Part shown: piece by piece, positions 17,928 to 29,516 of the stretch
How positions within the stretch are numbered: position 1 is the first letter of the stretch
Layout of the letters: each line of letters begins with the position of its first letter
DNA from: Brevundimonas mediterranea
GTDB taxonomy: Bacteria; Pseudomonadota; Alphaproteobacteria; Caulobacterales; Caulobacteraceae
NCBI RefSeq assembly: GCF_014196125.1
Contig: NZ_JACIDA010000001.1
Span: 186,001-250,000 of the forward strand
Direction: 5' to 3'
DNA length: 64,000 bases
Made by a program: the position numbers and the translations under genes
Notes under the pieces: model-generated
Database searches by the model: none
What the model saw: only the letters and a program-made list of their open reading frames with translations
Told to the model about the DNA's origin: nothing

Positions 17928-18074
17928 ATGGCCCGTTCGATCGCCTTCGCTGTCTCAAATCGGCTCCAGCCCATCGCGGCGGCCTTCCTCTGTCTCATGG
18001 CGACGCAGTTGATAACCGCTTCCTGCACGCCGGAGCCGGCGCCCTACGCCAGTCGAGTGACGATTCAGCGATGA
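17928..18074 (+). CDS. Small lipoprotein-like peptide (48 aa)
   Basis: This short frame encodes a signal-peptide-like segment (IAAAFLCLMATQLITASC) with a lipobox-like TASC at residues 30-33, then a 15-residue polar tail (TPEPAPYASRVTIQR). GGAG at 17916-17919 lies eight bases before the ATG. The gene is divergent from the hydrolase upstream and ends four bases before the convergent 18078 gene. A small outer-membrane lipoprotein is plausible; no family is recognised. Confidence 0.5.
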   Translation: MARSIAFAVSNRLQPIAAAFLCLMATQLITASCTPEPAPYASRVTIQR

Positions 18075-18077
18075 CTG

Positions 18078-18608
18078 TTACTGCCGACGGACGCGAACGG
18101 CACGGCTGCTGGAGATCGTCAGCATATAGCTTCCCAACGATGCCCGGCGAACGCGCACGGGCTCACCTTCACGATTTCTGAAGCGGACAGCGCCTGAATC
18201 GATCTGCCGCCATTCGGATCCATCCGCCAGCCTGAACAGCCACTTGCCCTCGCCGGAGGGGCTGGCGGAAAGCAGCGTGGTCTCGATCGCTTCGATCTGC
18301 GGTTCCGGAGACACGTCTGTGCGTCCCGCAAACGGATTGGTGATCTGGAATCCAAACAACTGGCGGTTCGTTTCGCGCACCTGCGCTCGATCAAGCACGA
18401 CGACTTCGCCAGTGCGCTCGGCCGCTTCGAGCGCTGCGACCGCCCGATCAAAACACAACAGGCGATCTGCGTCCCGCGTCACCTCGCGACAGCGGGTGAG
18501 TTCAATCAGCCTTTCCGCTCGCTCCCCTTCCTGCGCCGGGGCGGCCGTCGTTGATCCTGCGAAGACTGTGGCTGAAATACCGACTAAAGTTGCCATAAAG
18601 CACCGCAA
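18078..18608 (-). CDS. Exported hypothetical protein
   Basis: The 176-residue product begins with a signal peptide (LRCFMATLVGISATVFAGSTTAAPAQ). A short Cys-containing motif follows (CREVTRDADRLLCFDRAVAALE), then a domain with the conserved-looking LFGFQITNPF and a C-terminal beta-rich part. The TTG at 18608 is chosen because GGAGG lies six bases upstream; the ATG 12 bases further in would lose the charged signal-peptide start. The Cys-pair opening resembles that of periplasmic VasI-type proteins, but no assignment is made. Confidence 0.65.
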   Translation of the reverse strand: MRCFMATLVGISATVFAGSTTAAPAQEGERAERLIELTRCREVTRDADRLLCFDRAVAALEAAERTGEVVVLDRAQVRETNRQLFGFQITNPFAGRTDVSPEPQIEAIETTLLSASPSGEGKWLFRLADGSEWRQIDSGAVRFRNREGEPVRVRRASLGSYMLTISSSRAVRVRRQ

Positions 18609-18885
18609 ATTCCTGCCTCCGTATGCTTTAAAAGAAGAAAATATAACCAATATACCTCACAGCTTCCGGTGATTCTGCATCTTCGCGCCGGAGGTGTCTA
18701 TGGCGTGGCGATTTTGCGACAGTCCTGCTGCAATGGGGAAGACATTGCGTAATTAGCATGGCGGCGCAAACAAAGGCGGGTCAACACTTCACTGTTCGTG
18801 TCGCGCCGGAAGCGGGGACGCGACAAGCCAATGTCTTCGGAGTCCTTGGGCCCGAACGCGATTTGAACCTTGGAGGGTTATCAAC

Positions 18886-21854
18886 ATGAGATCACAGAAC
18901 CAGCGTCGACGTCTGCTGGCATCGACCATGATCGCAGGCTTCGCCGCCATCGGCATGGCGGCGCCTGCTGTAGCCCAATCGACCCAGGACGAACCCGCGT
19001 CGGTGTCGGAAATCGTCGTCACGGGTTCGCGCATTCGCCAGGCGAATTTGACCACGACCAGCCCGGTGACCCAGGTTACAGCTGAGGACGTGCGTGAATC
19101 GGGCGTCAGTCGCGTTGAAGATCTGGTCACCCAGCTGCCGCAAGCCTTTGCGGCTCAGAACTCGACCGTGTCCAACGGCGCCTCGGGCACCGCCACGGTT
19201 TCGCTGCGAAACCTTGGTGCGACCCGCACCCTGGTGCTGATCGACGGCAAGCGGATGGCGTATGGTTCGCCACTGGATGCGGCCGCCGATCTGAACCAAA
19301 TTCCTGCACAGCTGGTCGAGCGTGTCGAAGTGCTGACCGGCGGCGCTTCGGCCGTCTATGGCTCGGACGCGATCGCCGGCGTGGTGAACTTCATCCTTAA
19401 GAAGGATTTCGAAGGTCTGGAACTGACCGCTCAATACGGTCAGTATTTGCACCACAATGATTATGACGGCCCGGGCAATCTCCGATCAGTGATCGAAGGT
19501 CGTGGCGCGACAAACCCGTCCCAGTTCAAATTGCCTGATGACGATGTTCAAACCGGATTCAGTCGAGAGATTACCGCCATTATGGGCGTGAGCAGCCCGG
19601 ATGGTAAAGGCAACATCACCGCGTATGCAGGGTATCGCAAGAACAACAAGGTTCTTGGCCGAGATTACGACTATGCGTCGTGCTCTCTCGGGGGGCAAAA
19701 CACAGCCGGAGACAGCTTCACTTGCGGCGGTTCAGGCACTTCCTTCCCGGGGCGTTTCCAGGATGCCGACGGAAACTTTGACAATACTTTAGACGCTAAC
19801 GGCAATTTCGTTCCGTATGTTGGCGCTCGGGACGCCTACAACTTTGGCCCGCTAAATTATTATCAGCGGCCGGACGAACGGTACAACCTGGGTGCAATCG
19901 GCCACTATCAGATCAACGACAAGGTTGAAGCCTTCGCTCAACTTATGTTCAGCGATTATCAGTCGGTTGCGCAGATCGCCCCTTCAGGCAATTTCGGCAA
20001 CACCGGCACCATCAACTGCGACAATCCTCTCCTGTCCGCTTCACAAGCTGCAACCATCTGTGGCGCTGCGGCCGGAACCCCGACTGACGCTTCCCTTTAT
20101 ATCCTTCGTCGTAACGTGGAGGGAGGCGGTCGCCAGTCGCACCTTGATTACACGTCTTACCGTGGTGTGGTTGGCCTTCGAGGCGATCTTGACGATGCCT
20201 GGAGCTACGAAGTTTCGGCTCAATACTCAAGGTCAAGCTCTCGCAGATTTACCGCAATGAGTTCTCGATCGCTCGCCTGACGCGTGCTTTGGACGTTGTT
20301 GCTGATCCGATTTCGGGCGCTCCGGTTTGTTCCTCCGTTCTGGACGGAACTGATCCAAACTGCGTACCTTACAACGTCTTCTCCTTGGGCGGCGTTACGC
20401 AACAGGCATTGGATTATCTCCAAGTGCCATTGGTGATGACGGGTTACACCGAGCAGCAAGTCGTTACGGCTTCCGTGACAGGAGACCTTACCGAACGTGG
20501 CGTCGTTTCCCCTTGGGCGACGCGTGGTCTGCAAGTGGCGTTCGGTGCTGAGTACCGTCGTGACTCTCTGGATCTGGTGACGGACGTGACCTACTCCACC
20601 GGCGACGGCGCCGGTCAAGGTGGGCCGACCATCGGTCTCGGTGGCGCTCAGTCGACATATGATCTGTTCGGCGAGTTCCAGTTGCCGATCGTCGAGGGTT
20701 TGCCGTTCGCTGAATCGATCAGCATCGACGGCGCCTATCGGGCGTCCGACTATGCGCTCGGCGGCAAGACCGACACCTGGAAGATCGGCATGGATTATGC
20801 GCCGGTTTCCGATATCCGCTTCCGCGCAAGCTATCAGTCGGCGACGCGTGCTCCCAACGTCATCGACCTGTTCACCGCCGAAGGGTTCAATCTGTTCGAC
20901 ATGGATGCGGATCCCTGCGATGCAACTAGCGCAGGCACGTATGCCGGCAACGCTGTTTGCATTGGCACGAATTCGTGGCAAGTGACCTCCGCTCAGACGA
21001 CGAGCGGATTGCTGACCAATGATGCTGGACAGTATAATCGTCTTCAAAGCGGGACGTCGACTTTGACGCCGGAAGACTCGGAGACAACTACATTCGGTGT
21101 GGTCTTTACGCCGAGCTTCCTGCCCGGATTCAATCTGTCGATTGACTATTTCGATATCGAAATTACGAACCTGATACAGCCGTTGGGCGGCGCAAATATC
21201 GCCACTTACTGCTACACATTGGGCGATTTGGATGCCTGTAATCTGATCAAGCGTAACGAAGGTAACGGTAGCCTGTATCTCGGTAACGGCTATATCGAAG
21301 ATCGCAACGCCAATATCGGCGGTCTAGCAACGTCGGGTATCGACTTCGTCGGCGGCTACAACCTGCCGCTTGAAAGCTGGGGTGTCGCCAACTGGGGTAC
21401 GATCGGTCTGAGCTTCACCGGCACTTGGCTGGAGAAGTTGGAAACGGATACTGGCTTGGACGTGTTCGATTGCGCCGGCAAATTCGGCAATACGTGTGCT
21501 GCGAACGACATTGCGGCCGCACCGGAATGGCGTCATCGCGCCTCTGTGTCATGGGGAACCCCTGTCGATGGCGTCAACCTGGGTCTGACGTGGCGCTATA
21601 TCTCGGCAATCGATCTGGACTCGGGCGTCACCACGCGTCTGGACAGCACCCTGGAAGAGCAGCACTACTTCGATCTGAACGGGTCGTGGCAGCTGCGTGA
21701 CAACGTCACGGTTCGCGGCGGCGTCAACAATATCCTCGATAACGATCCGCCGCTGTCCTACTCGGTCGGCACCACGGGCAACAACAATACCTATCCGCAA
21801 GTCTATGATGCGATGGGCCGTTACGCCTTCATCAGCGTGACCGCGAGCTTCTAA
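18886..21854 (+). pseudogene. TonB-dependent receptor, interrupted by a -1 frameshift
   Basis: Two frames make one outer-membrane receptor. The first (18886-20280) has a signal peptide ending near PAVAQ, then SEIVVTGSRI as a TonB-box/plug start. The plug domain motifs TLVLIDGKRM and VERVEVLTGGASAVYGSDAIAGVVNFI follow. The second (to 21854) carries the rest of the barrel, including SYQSATRAPNVIDLF, and ends in a terminal Phe. Near 20232, after TACTCAAGG, one base is missing; adding it restores YSRVKLSQIYRNEFSIARLTRALDVVADP without a stop. The restored protein would have about 989 residues. Codon use is less GC rich than in neighbours. GGAGG precedes the ATG. It may be a true pseudogene, a phase-variable state or an assembly error. 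Confidence 0.85.
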
Positions 21855-21876
21855 GCTCACATTCAGTCAAGTCGGA

Positions 21877-21917
21877 CGGGGCGGCGAACCTTTGGGTTGG
21901 CCGCCCCTTTCTTTTTT
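21877..21917 (+). terminator. Rho-independent terminator after the TonB-dependent receptor
   Basis: GGGGCGGC (21878-21885) pairs with GCCGCCCC, and AACC/GGTT extends the stem inward. TTTCTTTTTT follows directly. Confidence 0.85.
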
Positions 21918-21992
21918 GTCGCCGCAGAAAAACCATTCCGGCGGTCAAGCGTTACGGTGCCGAGAATGGGCCGGGGGGCTCATAATACAGGG

Positions 21993-22610
21993 ATGCCAAA
22001 GTTGAAGAATTCCGCAGCCGCGCTCGCCGCCATCATTACTCTCGCGGGTGCGACCGCCCAGGCCCAGACCCAGGGGCAAGGGCCGAGCCAAAATCAGGAC
22101 GGTCCCATCGTCACCGGCGCGCGCTCGGCCGAGACCGCCGACGCCCTGAAGGTGCGCGAGGCCATGGCCTATGCCCGGCCGCTGCCGCGCGGGGCGCCGA
22201 CGCAGGATTATCCGCTGGTGGCCTGGTGCGACGCCCTGGTCACGGGCCATGCCGATCTTGGCGAGAGCCTGACCGATCATTCGCCGGAAGATCTCGAACT
22301 GGTGCGTCTGGGTCGTCTGGAGGCGCAGGATTTCCGCAGCGCCTTGGCTGCCGCTGAACCGCGCCAGACCGCCGCGACCAAGGCCGCCGCGCAGCAAGCC
22401 GCCGCGTCGGCCAAGGCCCAGTGGGCTGCGCTGCTGGCCACGCAGGACGAGGCGGCGCGCAGCCAGTCGTTCGGTCTGTTCTATGGCCTGCCGGGCCGGT
22501 GTGAACACGCCGCGCGCCGCATCCGCGCCAATATCACCACCCCGCCTGCGACCCTGGCCGAGGTGGGCCTGACCGAGACGGGTGCGCCGGCGACAGCCGC
22601 GCCGAACTGA
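21993..22610 (+). CDS. Exported Ala/Gln-rich hypothetical protein
   Basis: The 205-residue product has a signal peptide (MPKLKNSAAALAAIITLAGATAQAQ). A Gln-rich stretch comes next, then a helical domain with two widely spaced Cys (VAWCDALV and LPGRCEHAARRI) that could form a disulfide in the periplasm. The frame is open from 21897, but only the ATG at 21993 gives a signal peptide. Function unknown. Confidence 0.65.
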   Translation: MPKLKNSAAALAAIITLAGATAQAQTQGQGPSQNQDGPIVTGARSAETADALKVREAMAYARPLPRGAPTQDYPLVAWCDALVTGHADLGESLTDHSPEDLELVRLGRLEAQDFRSALAAAEPRQTAATKAAAQQAAASAKAQWAALLATQDEAARSQSFGLFYGLPGRCEHAARRIRANITTPPATLAEVGLTETGAPATAAPN

Positions 22611-22655
22611 TCAGGGCAAACCTCAAGACGTCTAGACGGCGGTCTGAGCTACGGC

Positions 22656-25322
<2,667 letters not shown>

Positions 25323-25331
25323 GACTGTCCT

Positions 25332-25475
25332 CCCTCTCCCATTGGGAGAGGGCTTGAGCGCACGGCGGCGAAGCCGTCGTTCTGGCGCGAAAGGGTGAGG
25401 GATAGGCGGTGCGAGTTGGCCCACCGGCGAACCCTCATCCGGCCCTGCGGGCCACCTTCTCCCAATGGGAGAAGG
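25332..25475. repeat. Palindromic repeat between the two metH genes
   Basis: Both ends are themselves perfect palindromes: CCCTCTCCCATTGGGAGAGGG at 25332-25352 (shown here in two halves, CCCTCTCCCA and TTGGGAGAGGG) and CCTTCTCCCA/ATGGGAGAAGG at 25455-25475. Inner GC-rich hairpins lie between them. The element lies inside an operon and reaches almost to the ribosome-binding site of the second metH gene. Confidence 0.7.
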
Positions 25476-25491
25476 AAAGAACGCGTCACCA

Positions 25492-26586
25492 TCACGCCAC
25501 CATCTCGAAAGGTTCCAGCCCCGACAGCCGCAGCGCTACCGGGCGTTCCGGGATCACACGCGGCTTCAGCGGCGCGACCTCTTCGGCGACGTGCTTGATA
25601 TGGTCCGGCGTCGTGCCGCAGCAGCCGCCGACGATATTGACCAGGCCGGAGGCGGCCCATTCCTCGATGAAGTGGGCGGTCTCGTGCGGCTCCTCGTCGT
25701 ACTGGCCCATGGCGTTGGGCAGGCCGGCGTTGGGATAGGCGGCGACCAGGGTGTCGGCGACGCGGCTCAGTTCGGCGATGAAGGGCCGCATCAGGTCGGC
25801 GCCCAGGGCGCAGTTGAAGCCGACGGCGAAGGGCTTGGCGTGGCGCACGCTGTTCCAGAAGGCCTCGGCCGTCTGGCCCGACAGGGTGCGGCCCGAACGA
25901 TCGGTGATGGTGCCCGAGATCCAGATGGGCAAGGCGTCCATGCCCTCGTCCTCCAGGTCCTTGATCGCCTTGATACAGGCCTTGCAGTTCAGCGTGTCTG
26001 TGATGGTCTCGATCAGATAGAGATCGACGCCGCCCTCGTTCAGCGCCTTCACCTGATGGCGATAGGCCTCATAGACCTGGTCGAAGGTCACGCTGCGGGC
26101 GCCGGGGTCGTTCACGTCGGACGACATCGACAGCATCTTGTTCAGCGGGCCGATGGAGCCGGCGGCGAAGCGCGGCTTGTGCGGCTCCTTTTCCGTCCAG
26201 CGGTCGGCGGCGGCGCGGGCCAGTTTGGCGCCTTCCAGATTGATGTCCCACACCGCCTGGGCGTCCAGGGCGTAGTCCTCCTGGGCGATGGTGGTGCCGG
26301 AGAAGGTGTTGGTCTCGGATATGTCAGCGCCGGCGGCGTAATACTGGTCGTGCAGGTCCGAGATGATGTCCGGGCGGGTGATGCAGAGGATGTCGTTGTT
26401 CCCCTTCATCTGGTGCTTCTCGTCATAGCCGTTGGCGGCGACGAAGCGGTCGGCGCGGAAGTCGGCTTCGGACAGGCCGCGACGCTGGATCATCACGCCC
26501 CAGGATCCGTCGAGAACGAGGATGCGATCCTTGGCCGCCGCATGCAGGGCGGCGATGCGTTCGGCGCGGGTGAGGGGAGAGGTCAT
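25492..26586 (-). CDS. metH: Methionine synthase, homocysteine-binding part (split MetH, first gene)
   Basis: A 364-residue homocysteine S-methyltransferase domain. The zinc-binding cysteines are seen in [11 protein letters not shown] and [10 protein letters not shown] (Cys 322-323), the three-Cys site of Met[11 protein letters not shown] and ETNTF match the barrel's homocysteine site. It must work with the cobalamin-binding partner encoded next. Start ATG at 26586 overlaps the metF stop in TGATG, so the two are translationally coupled. Confidence 0.92.
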   Translation of the reverse strand: MTSPLTRAERIAALHAAAKDRILVLDGSWGVMIQRRGLSEADFRADRFVAANGYDEKHQMKGNNDILCITRPDIISDLHDQYYAAGADISETNTFSGTTIAQEDYALDAQAVWDINLEGAKLARAAADRWTEKEPHKPRFAAGSIGPLNKMLSMSSDVNDPGARSVTFDQVYEAYRHQVKALNEGGVDLYLIETITDTLNCKACIKAIKDLEDEGMDALPIWISGTITDRSGRTLSGQTAEAFWNSVRHAKPFAVGFNCALGADLMRPFIAELSRVADTLVAAYPNAGLPNAMGQYDEEPHETAHFIEEWAASGLVNIVGGCCGTTPDHIKHVAEEVAPLKPRVIPERPVALRLSGLEPFEMVA

Positions 26587-27539
26587 CAAGCTGCGGCCTT
26601 GGTTTCACGCACGCCCAGCACGCGGCAGATCGCATAGACCAGATCGGCGCGGTTCAGGGTGTAGAAGTGGAAGTCGGAGAAGCCTTCTTCCTGCAGACGG
26701 GCGCAGGTTTCGGCGGCGACGGAGGCGGCCAGAAGTTTCCGGGTTTCCGGGTCGTCATCCAGTCCGTCGAAATGGGCCTTCAACCAGTCGGGGATGCTGG
26801 TCCCGCAGGCGCCGCACATGCGAGTCAGGCCGGCGAAGTTGGACACAGGCATGACGCCGGGGATCAGGGGAATGGTCACGCCCGCCGCCCGAACCCGATC
26901 GCGGAAGCGCAGGAAGGCGTCGATGTCGAAGAAGAATTGGCTGACGGCGCGGGTGGCGCCGGCGTCCACCTTGGCCTTCAGAACATCGATGTCGTGGTCG
27001 ATGGAGGGGCTTTCGGGGTGTTTCTCGGGATAGGCGCCGACCGTGACGTCGAAGCCGCCGATACGGCGGATGGCGGCCGTCAGTTCGGTGGCGTTGGCGT
27101 AGCCGTCGGCGCGGGGTTGATAGACGCCGCCGATGCCGCCGCCGCCGGGCGGATCGCCGCGCAGGGCCACGATGTGATCGACGCCGATGGTCTTGTAGCC
27201 GGCGATGACCTCATCGACCTCGTCGCGGCTGGCCTCGACGCAGGTCAGGTGGGCGGCGGGGCGCAGGGCGGTTTCGGCGATGATGCGCTGGACCGTGCGG
27301 TGGGTGCGTTCACGAGTCGAGCCGCCCGCTCCATATGTGACGGAGACAAAGGCGGGATTCAGCGGCGCCAGCCGGCGAATGGCGGTCCACAGATTGGCCT
27401 CGGCCTCGTCGGTCTTGGGCGGGAAGAATTCGAAGGAGACGCGAACGGCGTCCTGGTTCGAGCCGGCGCGGGCGACCGGACCCAGCGGCGACAGCAGCAG
27501 GGCGCGGGCTTCGGCGAGATTGGTGGAGGACGCGGCCAT
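26586..27539 (-). CDS. metF: Methylenetetrahydrofolate reductase
   Basis: MetF reduces 5,10-methylene-THF to 5-methyl-THF with FAD, supplying the methyl group used by MetH. The 317-residue product has SFEFFPPKTDEAE, FVSVTYGAGGSTRERT, ALRGDPP and SQFFFD, the family's conserved blocks. It has an N-terminal extension of about 30 residues. Its start overlaps the stop of the upstream regulator gene in TGATG, and its own stop overlaps the metH start in the same way. Confidence 0.95.
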   Translation of the reverse strand: MAASSTNLAEARALLLSPLGPVARAGSNQDAVRVSFEFFPPKTDEAEANLWTAIRRLAPLNPAFVSVTYGAGGSTRERTHRTVQRIIAETALRPAAHLTCVEASRDEVDEVIAGYKTIGVDHIVALRGDPPGGGGIGGVYQPRADGYANATELTAAIRRIGGFDVTVGAYPEKHPESPSIDHDIDVLKAKVDAGATRAVSQFFFDIDAFLRFRDRVRAAGVTIPLIPGVMPVSNFAGLTRMCGACGTSIPDWLKAHFDGLDDDPETRKLLAASVAAETCARLQEEGFSDFHFYTLNRADLVYAICRVLGVRETKAAA

Positions 27540-28513
27540 CAAGCGGTCTTTCTGGCCGGGGCCAAGGATGCGGGGACGGGGCGTTCCGCCGTCCAGATCG
27601 TCACGGTCAGGCCCTCATTGTCGGGGGGCAGGGCGACGGGCGGGGACGGAGTCAGGCCGCTGTCGGTCAGCCAGCCGTTGATCTCGTGATCGGCGAAGCC
27701 CAGGCGGCGATGCTGATGCGCCTCGCGCATATGTTCGAAATCATGCGGCGCGAAATCGACGATCACCAGCCGGCCGCCGGGGCAGACCAGGCGCGCGGCC
27801 TCGGCCACGGCGGCGAAGGGGTCGGCCAGATAGTGCAGCACCTGATGCACGATCACCAGATCGGCGCTGCCGGCTGGCAGGCGGGTGGCGAAGATGTCGC
27901 CGTGGCGCAGCTCGACCTTGTTCAGCCCGGCCTTGGAGACATTGGCGCGGGCGATGTTGAGCATGTTCTGGCTCAGATCCAGCCCGACCGACATCTTGGC
28001 CTTCTTGCCGAACAGGGTCAGCATGCGGCCGGAGCCGGTGCCCAGATCCACGACCCGCTTGAACGGGCCGGGGCCGACGACCTTTTCCAGGGCGGCCTCG
28101 ACGGCGGCTTCGCTGACATAGAGGGAGCGAAGACGGTCCCATTGCGGGGCGATCTGTTCGAAATAACTTTCGGCCGCCTGTTCGCGATCCTTGCGAACCT
28201 CGTCCAGGCGACGATGGTCCGCCTCCCCGGCGTCGTCGGCCAGGATGTCCAGAACGGTGTCGATCAACCGGCGGGCGTGGGCGTCGTGGGACAGGCGATA
28301 ATAGACGCGGGCGCCGTCGGGGAATCGTTCGATCAGGCCGGCGTCGGTCATCAGTTTCAGATGGCGCGAGACGCGCGGCTGGCTCTGGTCGAGGATGCGC
28401 GACATCTCCATGACCGAAAGCTCCTCGCCGGCCAGCAGCGACAGGATGCGCAGACGGGTCGGCTCGCCGGCGGCGCGCAGGGCTTCGACAGTCTGGTCGG
28501 CGGTAAGACTCAT
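27539..28513 (-). CDS. ArsR-family regulator fused to a SAM-dependent methyltransferase
   Basis: The 324-residue product joins an ArsR winged helix (residues about 5-85, with ELSVMEMSRILDQSQPRVSRHLKLM) to a class I methyltransferase domain (motif I DLGTGSG at residues 156-162, followed by VGLDLSQNML). It heads the metF-metH operon, and an operator-like palindrome sits in its promoter. ArsR-type SahR repressors are known to control methionine genes in Proteobacteria by sensing S-adenosylhomocysteine. A similar SAM/SAH-sensing, self-repressing role is likely here. The ATG at 28513 is chosen because the frame upstream crosses the promoter. Confidence 0.85.
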   Translation of the reverse strand: MSLTADQTVEALRAAGEPTRLRILSLLAGEELSVMEMSRILDQSQPRVSRHLKLMTDAGLIERFPDGARVYYRLSHDAHARRLIDTVLDILADDAGEADHRRLDEVRKDREQAAESYFEQIAPQWDRLRSLYVSEAAVEAALEKVVGPGPFKRVVDLGTGSGRMLTLFGKKAKMSVGLDLSQNMLNIARANVSKAGLNKVELRHGDIFATRLPAGSADLVIVHQVLHYLADPFAAVAEAARLVCPGGRLVIVDFAPHDFEHMREAHQHRRLGFADHEINGWLTDSGLTPSPPVALPPDNEGLTVTIWTAERPVPASLAPARKTA

Positions 28514-28549
28514 GAGATCATATAAGGATATCCTTATGTGATTATGCAA
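28513..28549 (-). promoter_or_regulatory. Promoter and operator palindrome of the met operon
   Basis: ATAAGGATATCCTTAT (28522-28537) is a perfect 16 bp palindrome. On the minus strand TTGCAT (28549-28544) can serve as -35, with a CTTATA -10 about 17 bases on. The palindrome therefore overlaps the spacer and -10. It ends nine bases before the ATG of the ArsR-methyltransferase, the right place for autorepression. Confidence 0.7.
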
Positions 28550-28560
28550 GCGAAAACCGC

Positions 28561-29487
28561 CTAAAGGACGGGCGTCTTCAGCGGTTCTCCGGCGAAATGC
28601 GCCTGAAGGTTCTGCATCAGCAGCATCAACATGCCCTGAACGCCGGCTGTCGTGGCGCCGGCGGTGTGAGGCGTCAGGACCATATTGGGTACGTCGGCCC
28701 AACGGCTCGGATCCGTCGGCTCCTCCGCGAAAACGTCAAGGGCGGCCTGGCCGAGCACGCCTGACTTCAGCGCGGCGATCAGGGACTCCTCGTCCACGAC
28801 CTGGCCGCGCGAGACATTGATCAGCAGGCCGTCGGGGCCCAGGGCCTCGAGCACCTCGCGCGAGATCAGGCCGCGATTGGTCTCGTCGGCCTTGCAGGCG
28901 ACGACCAGGATGTCGCTGGCCTTCGCCAGGGCCAGCAGGCTGTCGGCGCGGGGCCATTCGGCGTCGTGGGGGCGGGGACCCCACCAGGTGACCTCCATGC
29001 GGAAGGCCTCGGCGCGGTCGGCGACCGCCTTGCCGATGGCGCCCAGGCCGACGACGCCCAGTTTCTGGCCCCCGACGGAAGCGGTGATGGTGCGGGTCTC
29101 GGCGGTCCAGCCGCCGGACCGGACCTGACGATCGCCCGAGACGATCTGGCGGCGCGCGGCCAGGATCAGGCCCAGGGCGTGGTCGGCGACGTCCTCGTGA
29201 TTGACGCCCGGCGCATGGGTGACGGGCAGGCCGCGTTCACGGCACCAGTCGACGTCGATCCCGTCGTAGCCCGAGGTGAAACAGGCGATCAGGTCGAGGT
29301 TGGGCAGGCGTTCGATCAGGGCCTTGTCCAGCGGCGCCCCGCCGGCGACGACCAAGGCGCGGATGTCGTGGGCGGCCTCGATCGGCGGGCCTTCCCAGAA
29401 GCGATAGACATCATAGGCGCTCTCGAGGATCGGCGAGAGCGGGGCGAGATGCCGCTGCATGATAAGAACGGCGGGGCGTTGGGTCAT
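28561..29487 (-). CDS. D-2-hydroxyacid dehydrogenase
   Basis: A 308-residue NAD(P)-dependent dehydrogenase of the D-isomer-specific 2-hydroxyacid family (glyoxylate/hydroxypyruvate reductase-like). The nucleotide fold has VVGLGAIGKAVADRAEAF. The catalytic Arg lies in NVSRGQVVDEESLI, the Glu in VFAEEP and the His in LTPHTAG. The exact substrate is not clear. The start at 29487 follows GAGGAG. It is followed by the met operon on the same strand, but that has its own promoter. Confidence 0.88.
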   Translation of the reverse strand: MTQRPAVLIMQRHLAPLSPILESAYDVYRFWEGPPIEAAHDIRALVVAGGAPLDKALIERLPNLDLIACFTSGYDGIDVDWCRERGLPVTHAPGVNHEDVADHALGLILAARRQIVSGDRQVRSGGWTAETRTITASVGGQKLGVVGLGAIGKAVADRAEAFRMEVTWWGPRPHDAEWPRADSLLALAKASDILVVACKADETNRGLISREVLEALGPDGLLINVSRGQVVDEESLIAALKSGVLGQAALDVFAEEPTDPSRWADVPNMVLTPHTAGATTAGVQGMLMLLMQNLQAHFAGEPLKTPVL

Positions 29488-29516
29488 GCAGCGGCTCCTC
29501 TTTTTCGATCAGGCGA

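Noticed and set aside
18700-18750. A 16-codon frame starting MAWRFCDS before the TonB-dependent receptor
   Set aside because: It is too short, has no family resemblance and is not linked to any attenuator-like structure.
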